Shown piece after piece: positions 7,945-15,640 of a DNA stretch of 42,572 bases. The translations under genes were made by a program, and so were the position numbers. The stretch covers positions 1-42,572 of the forward strand of contig JANQGW010000228.1 in assembly GCA_028282905.1 (NCBI GenBank), given 5' to 3'. The notes under the pieces are model-generated. The model made no database searches. It was not told the origin of the DNA and saw only the letters and a program-made list of their open reading frames with translations. The stretch is from Sedimentisphaerales bacterium (GTDB lineage: Bacteria; Planctomycetota; Phycisphaerae; Sedimentisphaerales; Anaerohalosphaeraceae). The number at the start of each line of letters is the position of its first letter. Positions within the stretch are counted from its first letter, which is position 1.

Positions 7945-8985
7945 ATGCTGCGCTTTAAAAAGGACTCCATGTTGTTAGTGGAGTTCGCACTGAATGAAAT
8001 GACCATTGATGAGTTTAGGACTATGAACGAACACGATGTAAATATGATTCTTGAGTGTTTGCCAAAAGGGAAAACACGATTTTACTATTTTAAGGATCGG
8101 TACGCGCAAATGCTGTTGTCGTATTATGTGGGCAGCGGCCTGCCGATTCGCCAGATAAAAAAAACACGCTATGGGAAGTTGCTGAACAAACGGTTTATCA
8201 AGGCTGCGACTGAAAACGCCGGCGATGGAATGCTGACGCCGGAGGCGGTGCAGTCAATTTGGCCCGGCGAGTACGAATGCTTTCTATTGACGCTTGACCG
8301 ATGGGGACAGGGCACAAAATGGCTGCGCCGCTGGTATCAAACATCGCGTGGCGGATACAACCTTGTTTTGCAGTTGAATTTTTCGGCCAAACACAACCGA
8401 CCGTATTATCAGCTTGTCGGGCCGGAAGATCGCCATCCGTTTGAGCGTCTGTCGCATCCGATTGCCGGCGAAGGGTATCATACGCTGGCCTGGTCGCGTA
8501 TTGATGTTGACTTGGATGCCGATCAGGCATTGATCGAGGAAATCCAGAACGACTGGATCAGGGATGCTTTGTGGGCCAAAGGATATATTGAGCGTTTGCG
8601 TAGATATGGCTCGCGGCGTGCCTGGGAAAACAGCTATTTTGCCCGTTGTCTGAATGGAAGTGCTGAGGATATCATTCGATATGTGGACGAGATTCTCAGT
8701 GCTTATGTGAAACTGTGGGCCGAAGCGATGCTGGCGGCGACTCTCTGGTTTCTTCGGGAAGAAATCGGAATTCGGACGGTATTTTACCATACGTTCGAAA
8801 CGGGTAATCGCCTCAAAAGCATTGGCAACTGGTCGAGGCCGCCGCGGTCACTCTATACGACGCTGCCTGAGCAGTTTTGTTTTGAAAAGACCAGCACAGG
8901 GCCGGAGTGCCTGCAAAAACAGCGACGAAAACGGACCCGCGCGATCAAGCCGGAATCGCTGAAATTTTGGAAGCTGGTGTTTTAG
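7945..8985 (+). CDS. Uncharacterised 346-residue protein
   Basis: 346 residues from ATG 7945; a second in-frame ATG lies at 7969. Neither has a Shine-Dalgarno, while the ATG at 7690 in the same frame does, making the true start doubtful. The protein is rich in Trp, Tyr and Arg, has no signal peptide or membrane segment, and shows features such as WGQGTKWLRRWYQTSRGGY, WIRDALWAKGYIERLRRYGS and a strongly basic tail (QKQRRKRTRAIK) that could bind nucleic acid. I recognise no family. The minus-strand frame across this region is a shadow. A long stem-loop covers its stop codon. Confidence 0.7.
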   Translation: MLRFKKDSMLLVEFALNEMTIDEFRTMNEHDVNMILECLPKGKTRFYYFKDRYAQMLLSYYVGSGLPIRQIKKTRYGKLLNKRFIKAATENAGDGMLTPEAVQSIWPGEYECFLLTLDRWGQGTKWLRRWYQTSRGGYNLVLQLNFSAKHNRPYYQLVGPEDRHPFERLSHPIAGEGYHTLAWSRIDVDLDADQALIEEIQNDWIRDALWAKGYIERLRRYGSRRAWENSYFARCLNGSAEDIIRYVDEILSAYVKLWAEAMLAATLWFLREEIGIRTVFYHTFETGNRLKSIGNWSRPPRSLYTTLPEQFCFEKTSTGPECLQKQRRKRTRAIKPESLKFWKLVF

Positions 8986-9020
8986 GACGATACGGGGATA
9001 ATCTCCGTATCGTCCTAAAA
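8980..9020 (+). terminator. Stem-loop at the 3' end of the uncharacterised gene
   Basis: An 18-bp stem, starting TTTTAGGACGATACGG at 8980 and pairing with 9003-9020, with a 5-base loop. The stop codon (8983-8985) is inside the stem. The closing A/T pairs give TTTT only on the 5' side, so it is a weak intrinsic terminator at best but a plausible mRNA 3'-end structure. Confidence 0.5.
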
Positions 9021-9043
9021 ATGTACGTTCCGTTTGAATTTCT

Positions 9044-9072
9044 TTGACACGGCAGGGGATTTGTGGCACAAT
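9044..9072 (+). promoter_or_regulatory. Probable sigma70 promoter of the diiron protein pair
   Basis: TTGACA (9044-9049), 17-bp spacer, CACAAT (9067-9072), 63 bases upstream of the first diiron gene. Confidence 0.5.
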
Positions 9073-9134
9073 TTTGTTGAGAAAAGAGTGACATCTGAAT
9101 GAATCTATCAATACAACAATGAGAGGGCAGGGCT

Positions 9135-9602
9135 ATGGAATTTAAATCGGTTTTAGATGTACTGCAATTTGCTGTTTCCAAAGAGCAGGCTTCCAGGCAG
9201 TTTTATCTTGATCTGGTAGGGCAGATGAAAGACCCGACCACCCGGTCAATTTTTCAGGCGATTGCCAAACAGGAAGAGCGGCACGCCGCTTCCCTAAAGC
9301 TGGAAATGATGAAGGCCGGTTATACGGTGGCTGATGAAAAAGACCGCCCCGGCAACGCTGAGGATTATCAATGGGACGAGCGTCTCGAAATGGATGAATC
9401 AGCCCGTCAGATGACTTATGTCGATGCGCTGCTGCTGGCGATTCAGAAGGAACGGGCGGCTTTTCAACTATATGCGCAACTGGTTGGCATGACCGAGGAC
9501 TTGGAGCTTCGCAAGATGCTGCTGGAACTGGCCGAGGAGGAAATGCGGCATGTCTTGCAATTTGAGCGGGAGTATGAAACCGTTACACACCATAAGGATT
9601 AG
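9135..9602 (+). CDS. Rubrerythrin-like ferritin-fold diiron protein 1
   Basis: 155 residues forming a four-helix ferritin-like bundle made of two similar halves. The iron ligands are visible as two Glu...Glu-x-x-His sets: Glu17, Glu47, His50 and Glu106, Glu136, His139. There is no rubredoxin Cys4 tail, so it is not a classical rubrerythrin. In anaerobes such proteins reduce peroxide or bind iron. The start follows GAGAGGG. The next gene begins 2 bases after this stop, so the two are translationally linked, and the products are diverged paralogues that may form a heteromer. Confidence 0.87.
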   Translation: MEFKSVLDVLQFAVSKEQASRQFYLDLVGQMKDPTTRSIFQAIAKQEERHAASLKLEMMKAGYTVADEKDRPGNAEDYQWDERLEMDESARQMTYVDALLLAIQKERAAFQLYAQLVGMTEDLELRKMLLELAEEEMRHVLQFEREYETVTHHKD

Positions 9603-9604
9603 CC

Positions 9605-10057
9605 ATGTTTGAATTTGAAACGATTCGGGACGTATTGAGTTTCGCGGTCTCGCTGGAGCGGATTTCACAGGACTATTACCGGCAATTGGTCAAACAGGTT
9701 GCCGATGAGGGCGTCAAGGAATTTTTGGCGGACATGGCTGCCCAGGAGGCTATGCACGAACAGCATTTGCGCGGATTGATCGAAGATGGCGATTCAGTTC
9801 TGGCGACAAAAGTGCCGCCCGAAGAAATCGCCGCCTATGTGGAAACACTGCATATCCCTGCTGAGCTGGATTATAAGAAGGCGGTTAAACTGGCCCGTGA
9901 CAAGGAAAACGCCTCGCGAATGCTATATACCATTCTCGCCGGCCTGACTACGGACGACCAGCTAAAACAAATGCTGCTTCAACTGGCCGATCAGGAACGC
10001 GAACACAAGGAATTCTTCGAAAAAGAATACCAGCGAATCTGCATCGGTGAAAATTAA
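9605..10057 (+). CDS. Rubrerythrin-like ferritin-fold diiron protein 2
   Basis: 150 residues with the same two-half layout as its neighbour: Glu18, Glu48, His51 and Glu101, Glu131, His134 as expected iron ligands. It starts 2 bases after the previous stop. It ends KEYQRICIGEN; the last 38 bases around this end (10021-10058) recur nearly perfectly at 11289-11326, beyond the subtilase gene, which suggests a rearrangement at this gene's 3' end. Confidence 0.87.
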   Translation: MFEFETIRDVLSFAVSLERISQDYYRQLVKQVADEGVKEFLADMAAQEAMHEQHLRGLIEDGDSVLATKVPPEEIAAYVETLHIPAELDYKKAVKLARDKENASRMLYTILAGLTTDDQLKQMLLQLADQEREHKEFFEKEYQRICIGEN

Positions 10058-10058
10058 A
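10021..10058. repeat. 38-bp direct repeat, copy A (inside the diiron gene)
   Basis: 38 bases at the 3' end of the second diiron gene, identical at 37 of 38 positions to 11289-11326. The only difference is A/C in CAGCG(A/C)ATCTG. The two copies bracket the AT-rich subtilase gene. Confidence 0.9.
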
Positions 10059-10167
10059 TGACCGATGAGTTTCTATTTGTATTGTCAATTTAAGTTACTA
10101 TGAACCTTTTGTAATTTGAAATCAAAAGACTTTTAGCGGTAACATATAAAGTATAATAAAGGCTTTT

Positions 10168-11271
10168 ATGAAATTGATTCTAATTATATTTCCATTATTG
10201 TTCATAGCATCCTGCACCCATGGTCCAAATAGCCTTCCGGCAAAATCTGAAATCTCTACCCAATCCCAGAATTCCCTTAATGATTCATTATTCTCCCGAC
10301 AATACTATTTTAGAACGATGAATGTGATTGAATCGTTTCCTTTAACAAATGATATTTCAGGATGTTTGATTGGTGTTCTTGAACGTGATTTAAATACTGA
10401 ACATCATGATATAAAAGACAGTATTATTGAGGCATACAGATTTGATGATATGGTATATGGCAAACCCCGTTCTCGAAGACATGGTACACAGGTTGTCAGC
10501 ATAATAGCTGCTCAAAAAAATGATAACTTTGGAATAGCTGGGCTTGCTCCGGAATGCAAAGTCATAGCTGGGCTCTTTGGGAGACCAGCAGTTGAAGGCA
10601 AGAGCCGAAAAGAATATTTACAAGATTATGAGACAATAATAGAAGAAAAAACAATCCAGCTTATTAAATATTTAGTTGATAAAGGGTGTAAAGTAATAAA
10701 TTACAGTTTTAAGCTCGGTAATATGTCAAGTAATATGTTTGATTATGCAATAGAAAATGATGTAGTCGTAGTCTTGGGAGCAGGCAATGACAACAAAGAA
10801 GACATTCGCTATGAAAAGCTGGATAGCGTGATTCTTGTTGTTGGAGGCATAGATCAAAATAATAAACGATGGGAAGAAAGGTATGAGATCTTAGGTGAAG
10901 AGAAGAAAGGCTCGAATTACGGCTCATATATTGATGTTGTAGCGCCTGCGAATAATTTATTTCTTTGTGGCGAAGCCTCAAATACATCATATACAATTCG
11001 CAGGAAAGGCACTTCCTTTTCTGCCCCAATGGTAACTTCACTTGTCGCATTAATAAGGTCAGTACGTCCCGATTTAAATGCCGCACAAGTAACAGAAATT
11101 GTAAAACAAGGAGCAGATGACCTTGGGGAAAAAGGATGGGATAAATATGCAGGTTACGGAAAAATCAATTTCTATAAATCACTGAATCTTGCAATAGCTT
11201 GGCCTGAGGATAATAGGGACAGTCACCTATTAACCGATAACCGGGCAGGTGGTGGAGTCAGAAATAAGTGA
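10168..11271 (+). CDS. Lipoprotein subtilisin-like (S8) protease homologue
   Basis: 367 residues. A lipoprotein signal with lipobox IASC (Cys16) would anchor it to a membrane. Subtilase motifs: RRHGTQVVSIIAA (His105), GAGND (oxyanion Asn207) and KGTSFSAP (Ser283). The Asp motif, normally V-L-D-T-G, reads V-L-E-R-D (Glu72), so the catalytic Asp appears replaced by Glu, and activity is uncertain. The gene is clearly more AT-rich than its neighbours and sits between two 38-bp direct repeats. Its last ~20 codons, from EDNRDSHLL to the stop, lie within a palindromic repeat that also occurs at 12528, so the native C-terminus has probably been overwritten. No clear Shine-Dalgarno (TATAATAAAGGC). Confidence 0.82.
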   Translation: MKLILIIFPLLFIASCTHGPNSLPAKSEISTQSQNSLNDSLFSRQYYFRTMNVIESFPLTNDISGCLIGVLERDLNTEHHDIKDSIIEAYRFDDMVYGKPRSRRHGTQVVSIIAAQKNDNFGIAGLAPECKVIAGLFGRPAVEGKSRKEYLQDYETIIEEKTIQLIKYLVDKGCKVINYSFKLGNMSSNMFDYAIENDVVVVLGAGNDNKEDIRYEKLDSVILVVGGIDQNNKRWEERYEILGEEKKGSNYGSYIDVVAPANNLFLCGEASNTSYTIRRKGTSFSAPMVTSLVALIRSVRPDLNAAQVTEIVKQGADDLGEKGWDKYAGYGKINFYKSLNLAIAWPEDNRDSHLLTDNRAGGGVRNK

Positions 11272-11287
11272 CTATCCCTAATTATTA
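11209..11287. repeat. Palindromic dispersed repeat, copy 1
   Basis: About 78 bases beginning GATAATAGGGACAGTCACC and ending GTGACTATCCCTAATTAT; the two ends are imperfect inverted repeats. About 85-90% identical to copy 2 at 12528-12605. The left part is read through as the C-terminus of the subtilase. Arms reading GGGACAGTCACC/GGTGACTGTCCC are known to me from dispersed REP-like or transposon-end sequences in several bacteria. Confidence 0.85.
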
Positions 11288-11288
11288 A

Positions 11289-11326
11289 AAAAGAATACCA
11301 GCGCATCTGCATCGGTGAAAATTAAA
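11289..11326. repeat. 38-bp direct repeat, copy B
   Basis: Matches 10021-10058 at 37 of 38 positions and would encode the same KEYQRI(C)IGEN-type ending and stop as the second diiron gene, but here has no gene body in front of it. Confidence 0.9.
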
Positions 11327-11456
11327 AAACATCTCTCCTAAAAGGCAACTGATCTGTAATTTTCCACAAAAGAGTGCCGGACGCAATTTTGTATCCAGGT
11401 GACAAATCCATCTCAATGACACATTTGGTTTTGGGGAATTTCTGTTCCTTGGCCAT
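11322..11456 (-). pseudogene. Possible gene remnant (44-codon frame)
   Basis: Minus-strand frame from ATG 11456 to TAA 11322, reading MAKEQKFPKTKCVIEMDL and ending in KITDQLPFRRDVF. The frame remains open upstream of the ATG for about 18 more codons (containing YHWIRTS) until a TAG. The composition is protein-like, but there is no Shine-Dalgarno and the stop is created inside repeat copy B, so this may be a truncated gene end. No family recognised. Confidence 0.25.
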
Positions 11457-11666
11457 TACGAGCAATGTGCTCTTTGCTGAGGTTCGGATCCAATGATAGT
11501 TTCTCTATTTTTTTAAAAGGGTGTAACCTTTCTGCGTTTATCAGATACTGTCTTGGCAGTCAAGGCGATTGGGGCCGGCGCAGGCTAATTGTAAATCTTC
11601 AGTTATTTCAATGAAGATGAGATGTGGCCGGGGAATTCATAACTTTTTTTGAAAGGAAGGATTGAA

Positions 11667-12515
11667 ATGAAAAAAAATGGAAAACTGTTGTTCATTGCGT
11701 TAATTGTTCTTTCAGTGGGCGTGACGCTGGGGCAATCGCCTAAGGGGGCCAAGCGGAATCAGAAGGCTGAGCCACGCTATACTTACCATGAGACCGACGG
11801 TGTCGTTATATATTATGAGACGGAAAACAAAGAGGCCTATCGCAAACTTTTGTCGGACACATTTGATATGCCGGATCGTCTTTATGTTCATGCTTTTATT
11901 TCCGATTTTTATAAGATGAAAGCAGGAACTCCGCCGTATAAAGAGGCCGCTGTTTTCTTATTGGGAAAATATAAGAATAAAGAAATATGGCATTGTATTA
12001 CGATGCCGGTAACAAGCAATGAATCACGTGTTAGGGGCATCTGGGGTTTGGGGCTTCCCAAGATTATGGGTGATGTCAAGTTTACTCGCAAAGATCCTGT
12101 ATATGCCGGTAATGTGACTATCAAGAGTGGGCATAAGATGGAGCTGCGGGTTGACACAAAAGATTATAAAATAAATAAAGACGAAGAAAAGCTGCTGAAA
12201 GAACTGTCTGTAATTCCCAAGATGAATATTCGTCGGGGGCAAGTCATTGAAATGTTTGGAGCCGGAGCAGGAAGCAGAGGGAAAAGCGGAGCCAAAAGAA
12301 GTATTATCGACTTGGCCCAGATGGCTCCTCGACGCATGACGCTCAAGTTTGGTAAAGGCGAGGTGACATTTGGTAATAAGAAAGAAGTTTCTGGTAAGGA
12401 TAGTGACACAAACGTTCACCCGTTTGTTGACCTTGAACCCTCAAAGATTCTGGGCGCATACTATTTGAAGAACACTTTTACATATAGCCTGGGGGGAAGA
12501 CCAACAGCTAAGTAA
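11667..12515 (+). CDS. Exported acetoacetate decarboxylase-like protein
   Basis: 282 residues from ATG 11667 (AAGGAAGG about 6 bases upstream; an in-frame TTG at 11649 is less likely). The body resembles the acetoacetate decarboxylase (ADC) family: YYETENKEAYRKLLSDTFDMP near the start, a TMPVTSNESRVRGIWG block, then GLPKIMGDV, where ADC carries its Schiff-base Lys. It has a hydrophobic N-terminal signal peptide (MKKNGKLLFIALIVLSVGVTLGQ), unusual for a family normally cytoplasmic. A basic, Gly-rich insertion (GAGAGSRGKSGAKR) lies around residue 205. True decarboxylase activity is unproven. It is bracketed by two palindromic repeats. Confidence 0.7.
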   Translation: MKKNGKLLFIALIVLSVGVTLGQSPKGAKRNQKAEPRYTYHETDGVVIYYETENKEAYRKLLSDTFDMPDRLYVHAFISDFYKMKAGTPPYKEAAVFLLGKYKNKEIWHCITMPVTSNESRVRGIWGLGLPKIMGDVKFTRKDPVYAGNVTIKSGHKMELRVDTKDYKINKDEEKLLKELSVIPKMNIRRGQVIEMFGAGAGSRGKSGAKRSIIDLAQMAPRRMTLKFGKGEVTFGNKKEVSGKDSDTNVHPFVDLEPSKILGAYYLKNTFTYSLGGRPTAK

Positions 12516-12527
12516 GCGATAATCTTT

Positions 12528-12605
12528 GATAATAGGGACAGTCACCTATTAATCGACAACCAGGCAAGGGATGGAGTCAGAAATAGGTGATTATCCTTAA
12601 TTGTA
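12528..12605. repeat. Palindromic dispersed repeat, copy 2
   Basis: About 77 bases beginning GATAATAGGGACAGTCACC; the first 25 bases are identical to copy 1 at 11209 and about ten differences follow. It lies 13 bases after the ADC-like stop codon and can fold as an imperfect hairpin. Confidence 0.85.
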
Positions 12606-12651
12606 AGGAAAAACACTAAATTCCAATTTTGTTTCTTTGCTGTATTATTGG

Positions 12652-14739
12652 CTATTCTGTTTTAAGATTCCATTGGCAGGCGTCTTTGAGGGTTTTTTCG
12701 TCTTTGACGGCGACGGCCTGAATGTTATTTTTGCCGGGGGTTAATTCTACGTTTTCCCATTGAAAGATTTTGACCGTGTTGGGGCTGGTTTTGCCCTGTG
12801 ATTTTCCGTTGACGAACAACTCAACTTCCGCGGCATTAGAGTAAACCTTTACTTCAGTTTTTGCCTCTTTGCGTTCAACATGCCGTCGGCTGCTGATATA
12901 AACAATCGGTTCTGGGTTCCAGTTGGCTTTGTAGAAGAAGAAAGCGTCTTTTTTGACCTTGCGGTCATAAGTCACCAGTCCCTTATCATTGATGCCGTCG
13001 GTGTCGCCTTCGGTTCGCCAGACACTGGCAAAGTCAAACATGTTCCAGATAAAGGTGCCCCAGAGATAATCCCGTTTTTGAATCTGCTCGTAAGACTGTT
13101 CGTGCAAAATTGCCTGCCACTGTTCAGGGTGCCATTTGCCGGTTGGCTTGGGGCTTTTGGTCATGCCCTGTTCGTGATGATTGATACTGCCGCCGGCGCC
13201 GTATTCGCTGATGCCGACGCCTTTGTTCTGGTTCAGTTGATTACAGTGGTCCATTTTTTTGCCGAGTTCGGAAGGATGTCCGCCGTACCAGCCGGGATAA
13301 ACATTCCAGGCAATCAGGTCCGTGCATTCCCGCAGGCCTTTGGCCTTGCTGCTGGCGCCGTTGGCACCGGCTGCCGTGTATCGCCCCGGGTCTTCGGCTT
13401 TGGCGACGGCATGCAGGTGCTGAATCAGCTTGACCGGGTTCGGTGAAGTCTTGTGCATCAGTTCATTCCACAGGCTCCAGCAGAAAATCGATGGGTGATT
13501 ATATTGCTGGCGGATCAGTTCAATGAGTTGTTGTTCGGCGTTCCGGCTAAACGCCTCGCTGTCAGTGATCTGATTGACCAGCGGCAGTTCCGCCCAGACC
13601 AGCAGCCCGCTGCGGTCACACATGTTCAAAAACTCGTTCGAGTGCGGGTAGTGGGCCAGCCGTACGGTATTGGCGCCGATTTCACAGATCATGTCATGGT
13701 CGCTCTTGTGGTCGCGGCTGCTGATAGCCCAGCCTTTGTCCCGACGATCCTGATGTCGATTAACACCACGGAGCTGATGGCTTTCGCCGTTGAGGAAAAA
13801 TCCCTTTTTCGCATCTACCCGGAATGTGCGAATGCCCAGCGGCTGGGTCACTGTGTCAATAACCTTGCCGTTTTGTCGCATTTTGACCACGACGGTATAA
13901 AGATACGGATTTTTGCGACCGTTCCACAGATGCGGCTTATCAATAGTGACCGATTGGGTAACGTCCTGACGTTCGCCTGGTGCGAGATTAACGGTTTTCG
14001 ATACTTTTGTGACCGGCCGGCTTTTGGCGTCGAGAATGTGTGAAATGACTTCTACCGGATGAGAGGTGGTATCGGAACTGTCGATTTTAGTCAGAATTTC
14101 AATGGTTGCAGTGCTTTCCGAGACATCTTTGGGGCAAAGATACACGCCGGAAGAAGCATAATCCAAGGGAGTGATACAGGTCTTATCCGTAATAATCAGC
14201 CAGATCGGGCGGTAGATGCCACCAAACATCGTAAAGTCACCGCTCAACGGGGCAATGTCTAGATCCAGTGAATTGTCTACCTTCACTTCCAACAGATTTT
14301 CGGCATTATTTTTGAGCGTGTCGGTGATTTCGTAACAAAATGCCGTAAAAGCACCTTTGTGCTGGCCTAAGTGTGTTCCGCTCAGAAAAACATTCGTTGT
14401 GATGCTGGCTGCTTCAAATTTCAGAAAAACGCGCTTCTGGCTCAAATCGGCAGGTGTTTTGAATGTTTTTCGATACCAGCAGGCACCGCGGTGGTAGCCC
14501 GCGGAAACATCTGCCCGGCTGCCGCCGCCGTCTTGACCGTCCTGTGTGTTCCAGGAGTGAGGGATTGTAACATTATGCCACGTTGCATCCTTCGCACCGA
14601 GGCCGATATCACTTTTGACAAACTGCCATCCGTCGCAGAAGTTAACAACTTCCCGGCCAAGACTTGTACTGGTCGTAAGACAGAAAAAAAGACTTATCAG
14701 GACTCCAAAGCGGATGATTGATGATGTGATTGATTGCAT
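12652..14739 (-). CDS. Secreted glycoside hydrolase family 2 (beta-galactosidase/glucuronidase type)
   Basis: 695 residues with a signal peptide (hydrophobic stretch ~8-28). It has the GH2 layout: N-terminal jelly-roll (WYRKTF, ~90), Ig-like domain (~190-300), then the TIM barrel starting at LRGVNRHQDRR. Acid/base is Glu426 in SLWNELMHK and nucleophile Glu512 in GISEYGAGG; VRLAHYPHS and WNMFDFAS are further signatures. A short C-terminal Ig-like domain (VELFVNGKSQGK) follows. It would cleave beta-linked galactose or related residues from polysaccharides outside the cytoplasm. Start supported by GAGAGG 6 bases upstream. With the sulfatase at 22696 it fits growth on (sulfated) glycans. Confidence 0.92.
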   Translation of the reverse strand: MQSITSSIIRFGVLISLFFCLTTSTSLGREVVNFCDGWQFVKSDIGLGAKDATWHNVTIPHSWNTQDGQDGGGSRADVSAGYHRGACWYRKTFKTPADLSQKRVFLKFEAASITTNVFLSGTHLGQHKGAFTAFCYEITDTLKNNAENLLEVKVDNSLDLDIAPLSGDFTMFGGIYRPIWLIITDKTCITPLDYASSGVYLCPKDVSESTATIEILTKIDSSDTTSHPVEVISHILDAKSRPVTKVSKTVNLAPGERQDVTQSVTIDKPHLWNGRKNPYLYTVVVKMRQNGKVIDTVTQPLGIRTFRVDAKKGFFLNGESHQLRGVNRHQDRRDKGWAISSRDHKSDHDMICEIGANTVRLAHYPHSNEFLNMCDRSGLLVWAELPLVNQITDSEAFSRNAEQQLIELIRQQYNHPSIFCWSLWNELMHKTSPNPVKLIQHLHAVAKAEDPGRYTAAGANGASSKAKGLRECTDLIAWNVYPGWYGGHPSELGKKMDHCNQLNQNKGVGISEYGAGGSINHHEQGMTKSPKPTGKWHPEQWQAILHEQSYEQIQKRDYLWGTFIWNMFDFASVWRTEGDTDGINDKGLVTYDRKVKKDAFFFYKANWNPEPIVYISSRRHVERKEAKTEVKVYSNAAEVELFVNGKSQGKTSPNTVKIFQWENVELTPGKNNIQAVAVKDEKTLKDACQWNLKTE

Positions 14740-15043
14740 AACGGCCTCTCATAATCACGGTTTTTGTTCATCTATTGAGCTATTATTTGTCCTGATATAC
14801 TATCTGTGGCAGGTTAAAAACGCAAGTACAAATGAAAAGCAGATAAAGAAGTCTTTTAAAGGGCTGTTTTTCGGATTACATAGAATCAGAGCTGTGACGG
14901 TCAGGCGTGATAAAGGTCCGGATTTTAGTATTGAAAATAGAGTTTTTTTTAATGCTTGACAAGTCTGCCGGTCGATAGTTAATTTAGTCAAGAAGCATAA
15001 ATTGGGAAGGAACCTTATTTCTTATTAATGCAAGAGGCATAAA
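14740..15043. other. Divergent promoter region
   Basis: 304 bases between the divergent GH2 and response-regulator genes. It holds the probable promoter at 14956-14983 for the regulator; the GH2 promoter on the other strand is not clear. Short frames here are not protein-like. Confidence 0.4.
14956..14983 (+). promoter_or_regulatory. Probable promoter of the REC/histidine-kinase pair
   Basis: TTGACA (14956-14961), 16-bp spacer, GTTAAT (14978-14983), 60 bases before the start codon at 15044. Confidence 0.45.
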
Positions 15044-15640
15044 ATGGATAAGATGAAAAATCTGTTTACGACGGGTGAAGCGGCTGAAATCTGTAATATC
15101 AGCCAGCAAACCATTATCCGATGCTTTGACTCGGGTAAATTGGATGGTTTTCGCATTCCGGGATCGCGTTTTCGGCGGATTCCACGCGACAACCTGATCA
15201 AGTTCATGAAGGAAAACGGCATTCCGCTGGACAATCTGGATATGGGCCATCCCGGCCGGATCAAGGTGCTGATCGTCGATGACGATCAGGAAATCGTGGA
15301 ACTGATGGTCGATGTGCTGACGCGTGACGGGCGGTTTGAGATTCGCACTGCTTCCAGTGGTTACGATGCCGGCTTGCAGACTCAGCAGTTCATGCCGGAT
15401 GTGATTATTTTGGACTATATGCTGCCGGATGTGAACGGTAACATCGTCTGCCAAACCATCAAAAGTAATCCGGATTTTGCGACCGTGAAAATTATTATCG
15501 TCAGCGGTGTCGTTAATCAGGAAGAAATTGAAGGCCTGCTGGATGCGGGAGCCGCCGAGTTTATCCGCAAGCCGTTTAATATTGCTGAACTGGTGGACCG
15601 GATTTTGAGTACGGTTGAAAGTCCGACCGTTCAGGCGTAA
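15044..15640 (+). CDS. Response regulator with N-terminal excisionase/MerR-like DNA-binding domain
   Basis: 198 residues. Residues ~6-56 are an excisionase-type winged helix (LFTTGEAAEICNISQQTIIR ... GSRFRRIPRDNLIKFM), which recognises DNA. Residues ~72-190 are a receiver domain: acidic pocket Asp79/Asp80, phospho-acceptor Asp124 in ILDYMLPD, Ser154 switch residue and Lys176 in RKPF. The order is the reverse of usual response regulators, which have REC first. The start has AAGAGG 7 bases upstream. The HDOD-histidine kinase 122 bases downstream is the natural partner. Confidence 0.88.
   Translation: MDKMKNLFTTGEAAEICNISQQTIIRCFDSGKLDGFRIPGSRFRRIPRDNLIKFMKENGIPLDNLDMGHPGRIKVLIVDDDQEIVELMVDVLTRDGRFEIRTASSGYDAGLQTQQFMPDVIILDYMLPDVNGNIVCQTIKSNPDFATVKIIIVSGVVNQEEIEGLLDAGAAEFIRKPFNIAELVDRILSTVESPTVQA

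Larger units (their letters stand above)
11272..11666. other. Intergenic region with repeat copy B and a gene-remnant-like frame
   Basis: 395 bases between the subtilase and the ADC-like gene. It contains the end of the palindromic repeat, copy B of the 38-bp repeat (11289-11326), a short minus-strand frame (11322-11456) and otherwise no recognised gene. The sequence GTGTAACCTTTCTGCG near 11520 resembles an alternative sigma (ECF)-type element but the spacing does not fit. Confidence 0.4.

Noticed and set aside
7710-8006. Minus-strand 98-codon frame over the TAG region
   Set aside because: Arg/Ser-rich shadow without start signals; the plus-strand frame is better supported.
11515-11545. ECF sigma-type promoter before the ADC-like gene
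   Set aside because: GTAACC is present but the second element follows after about 6 bases, too close for a real -35/-10 pair.
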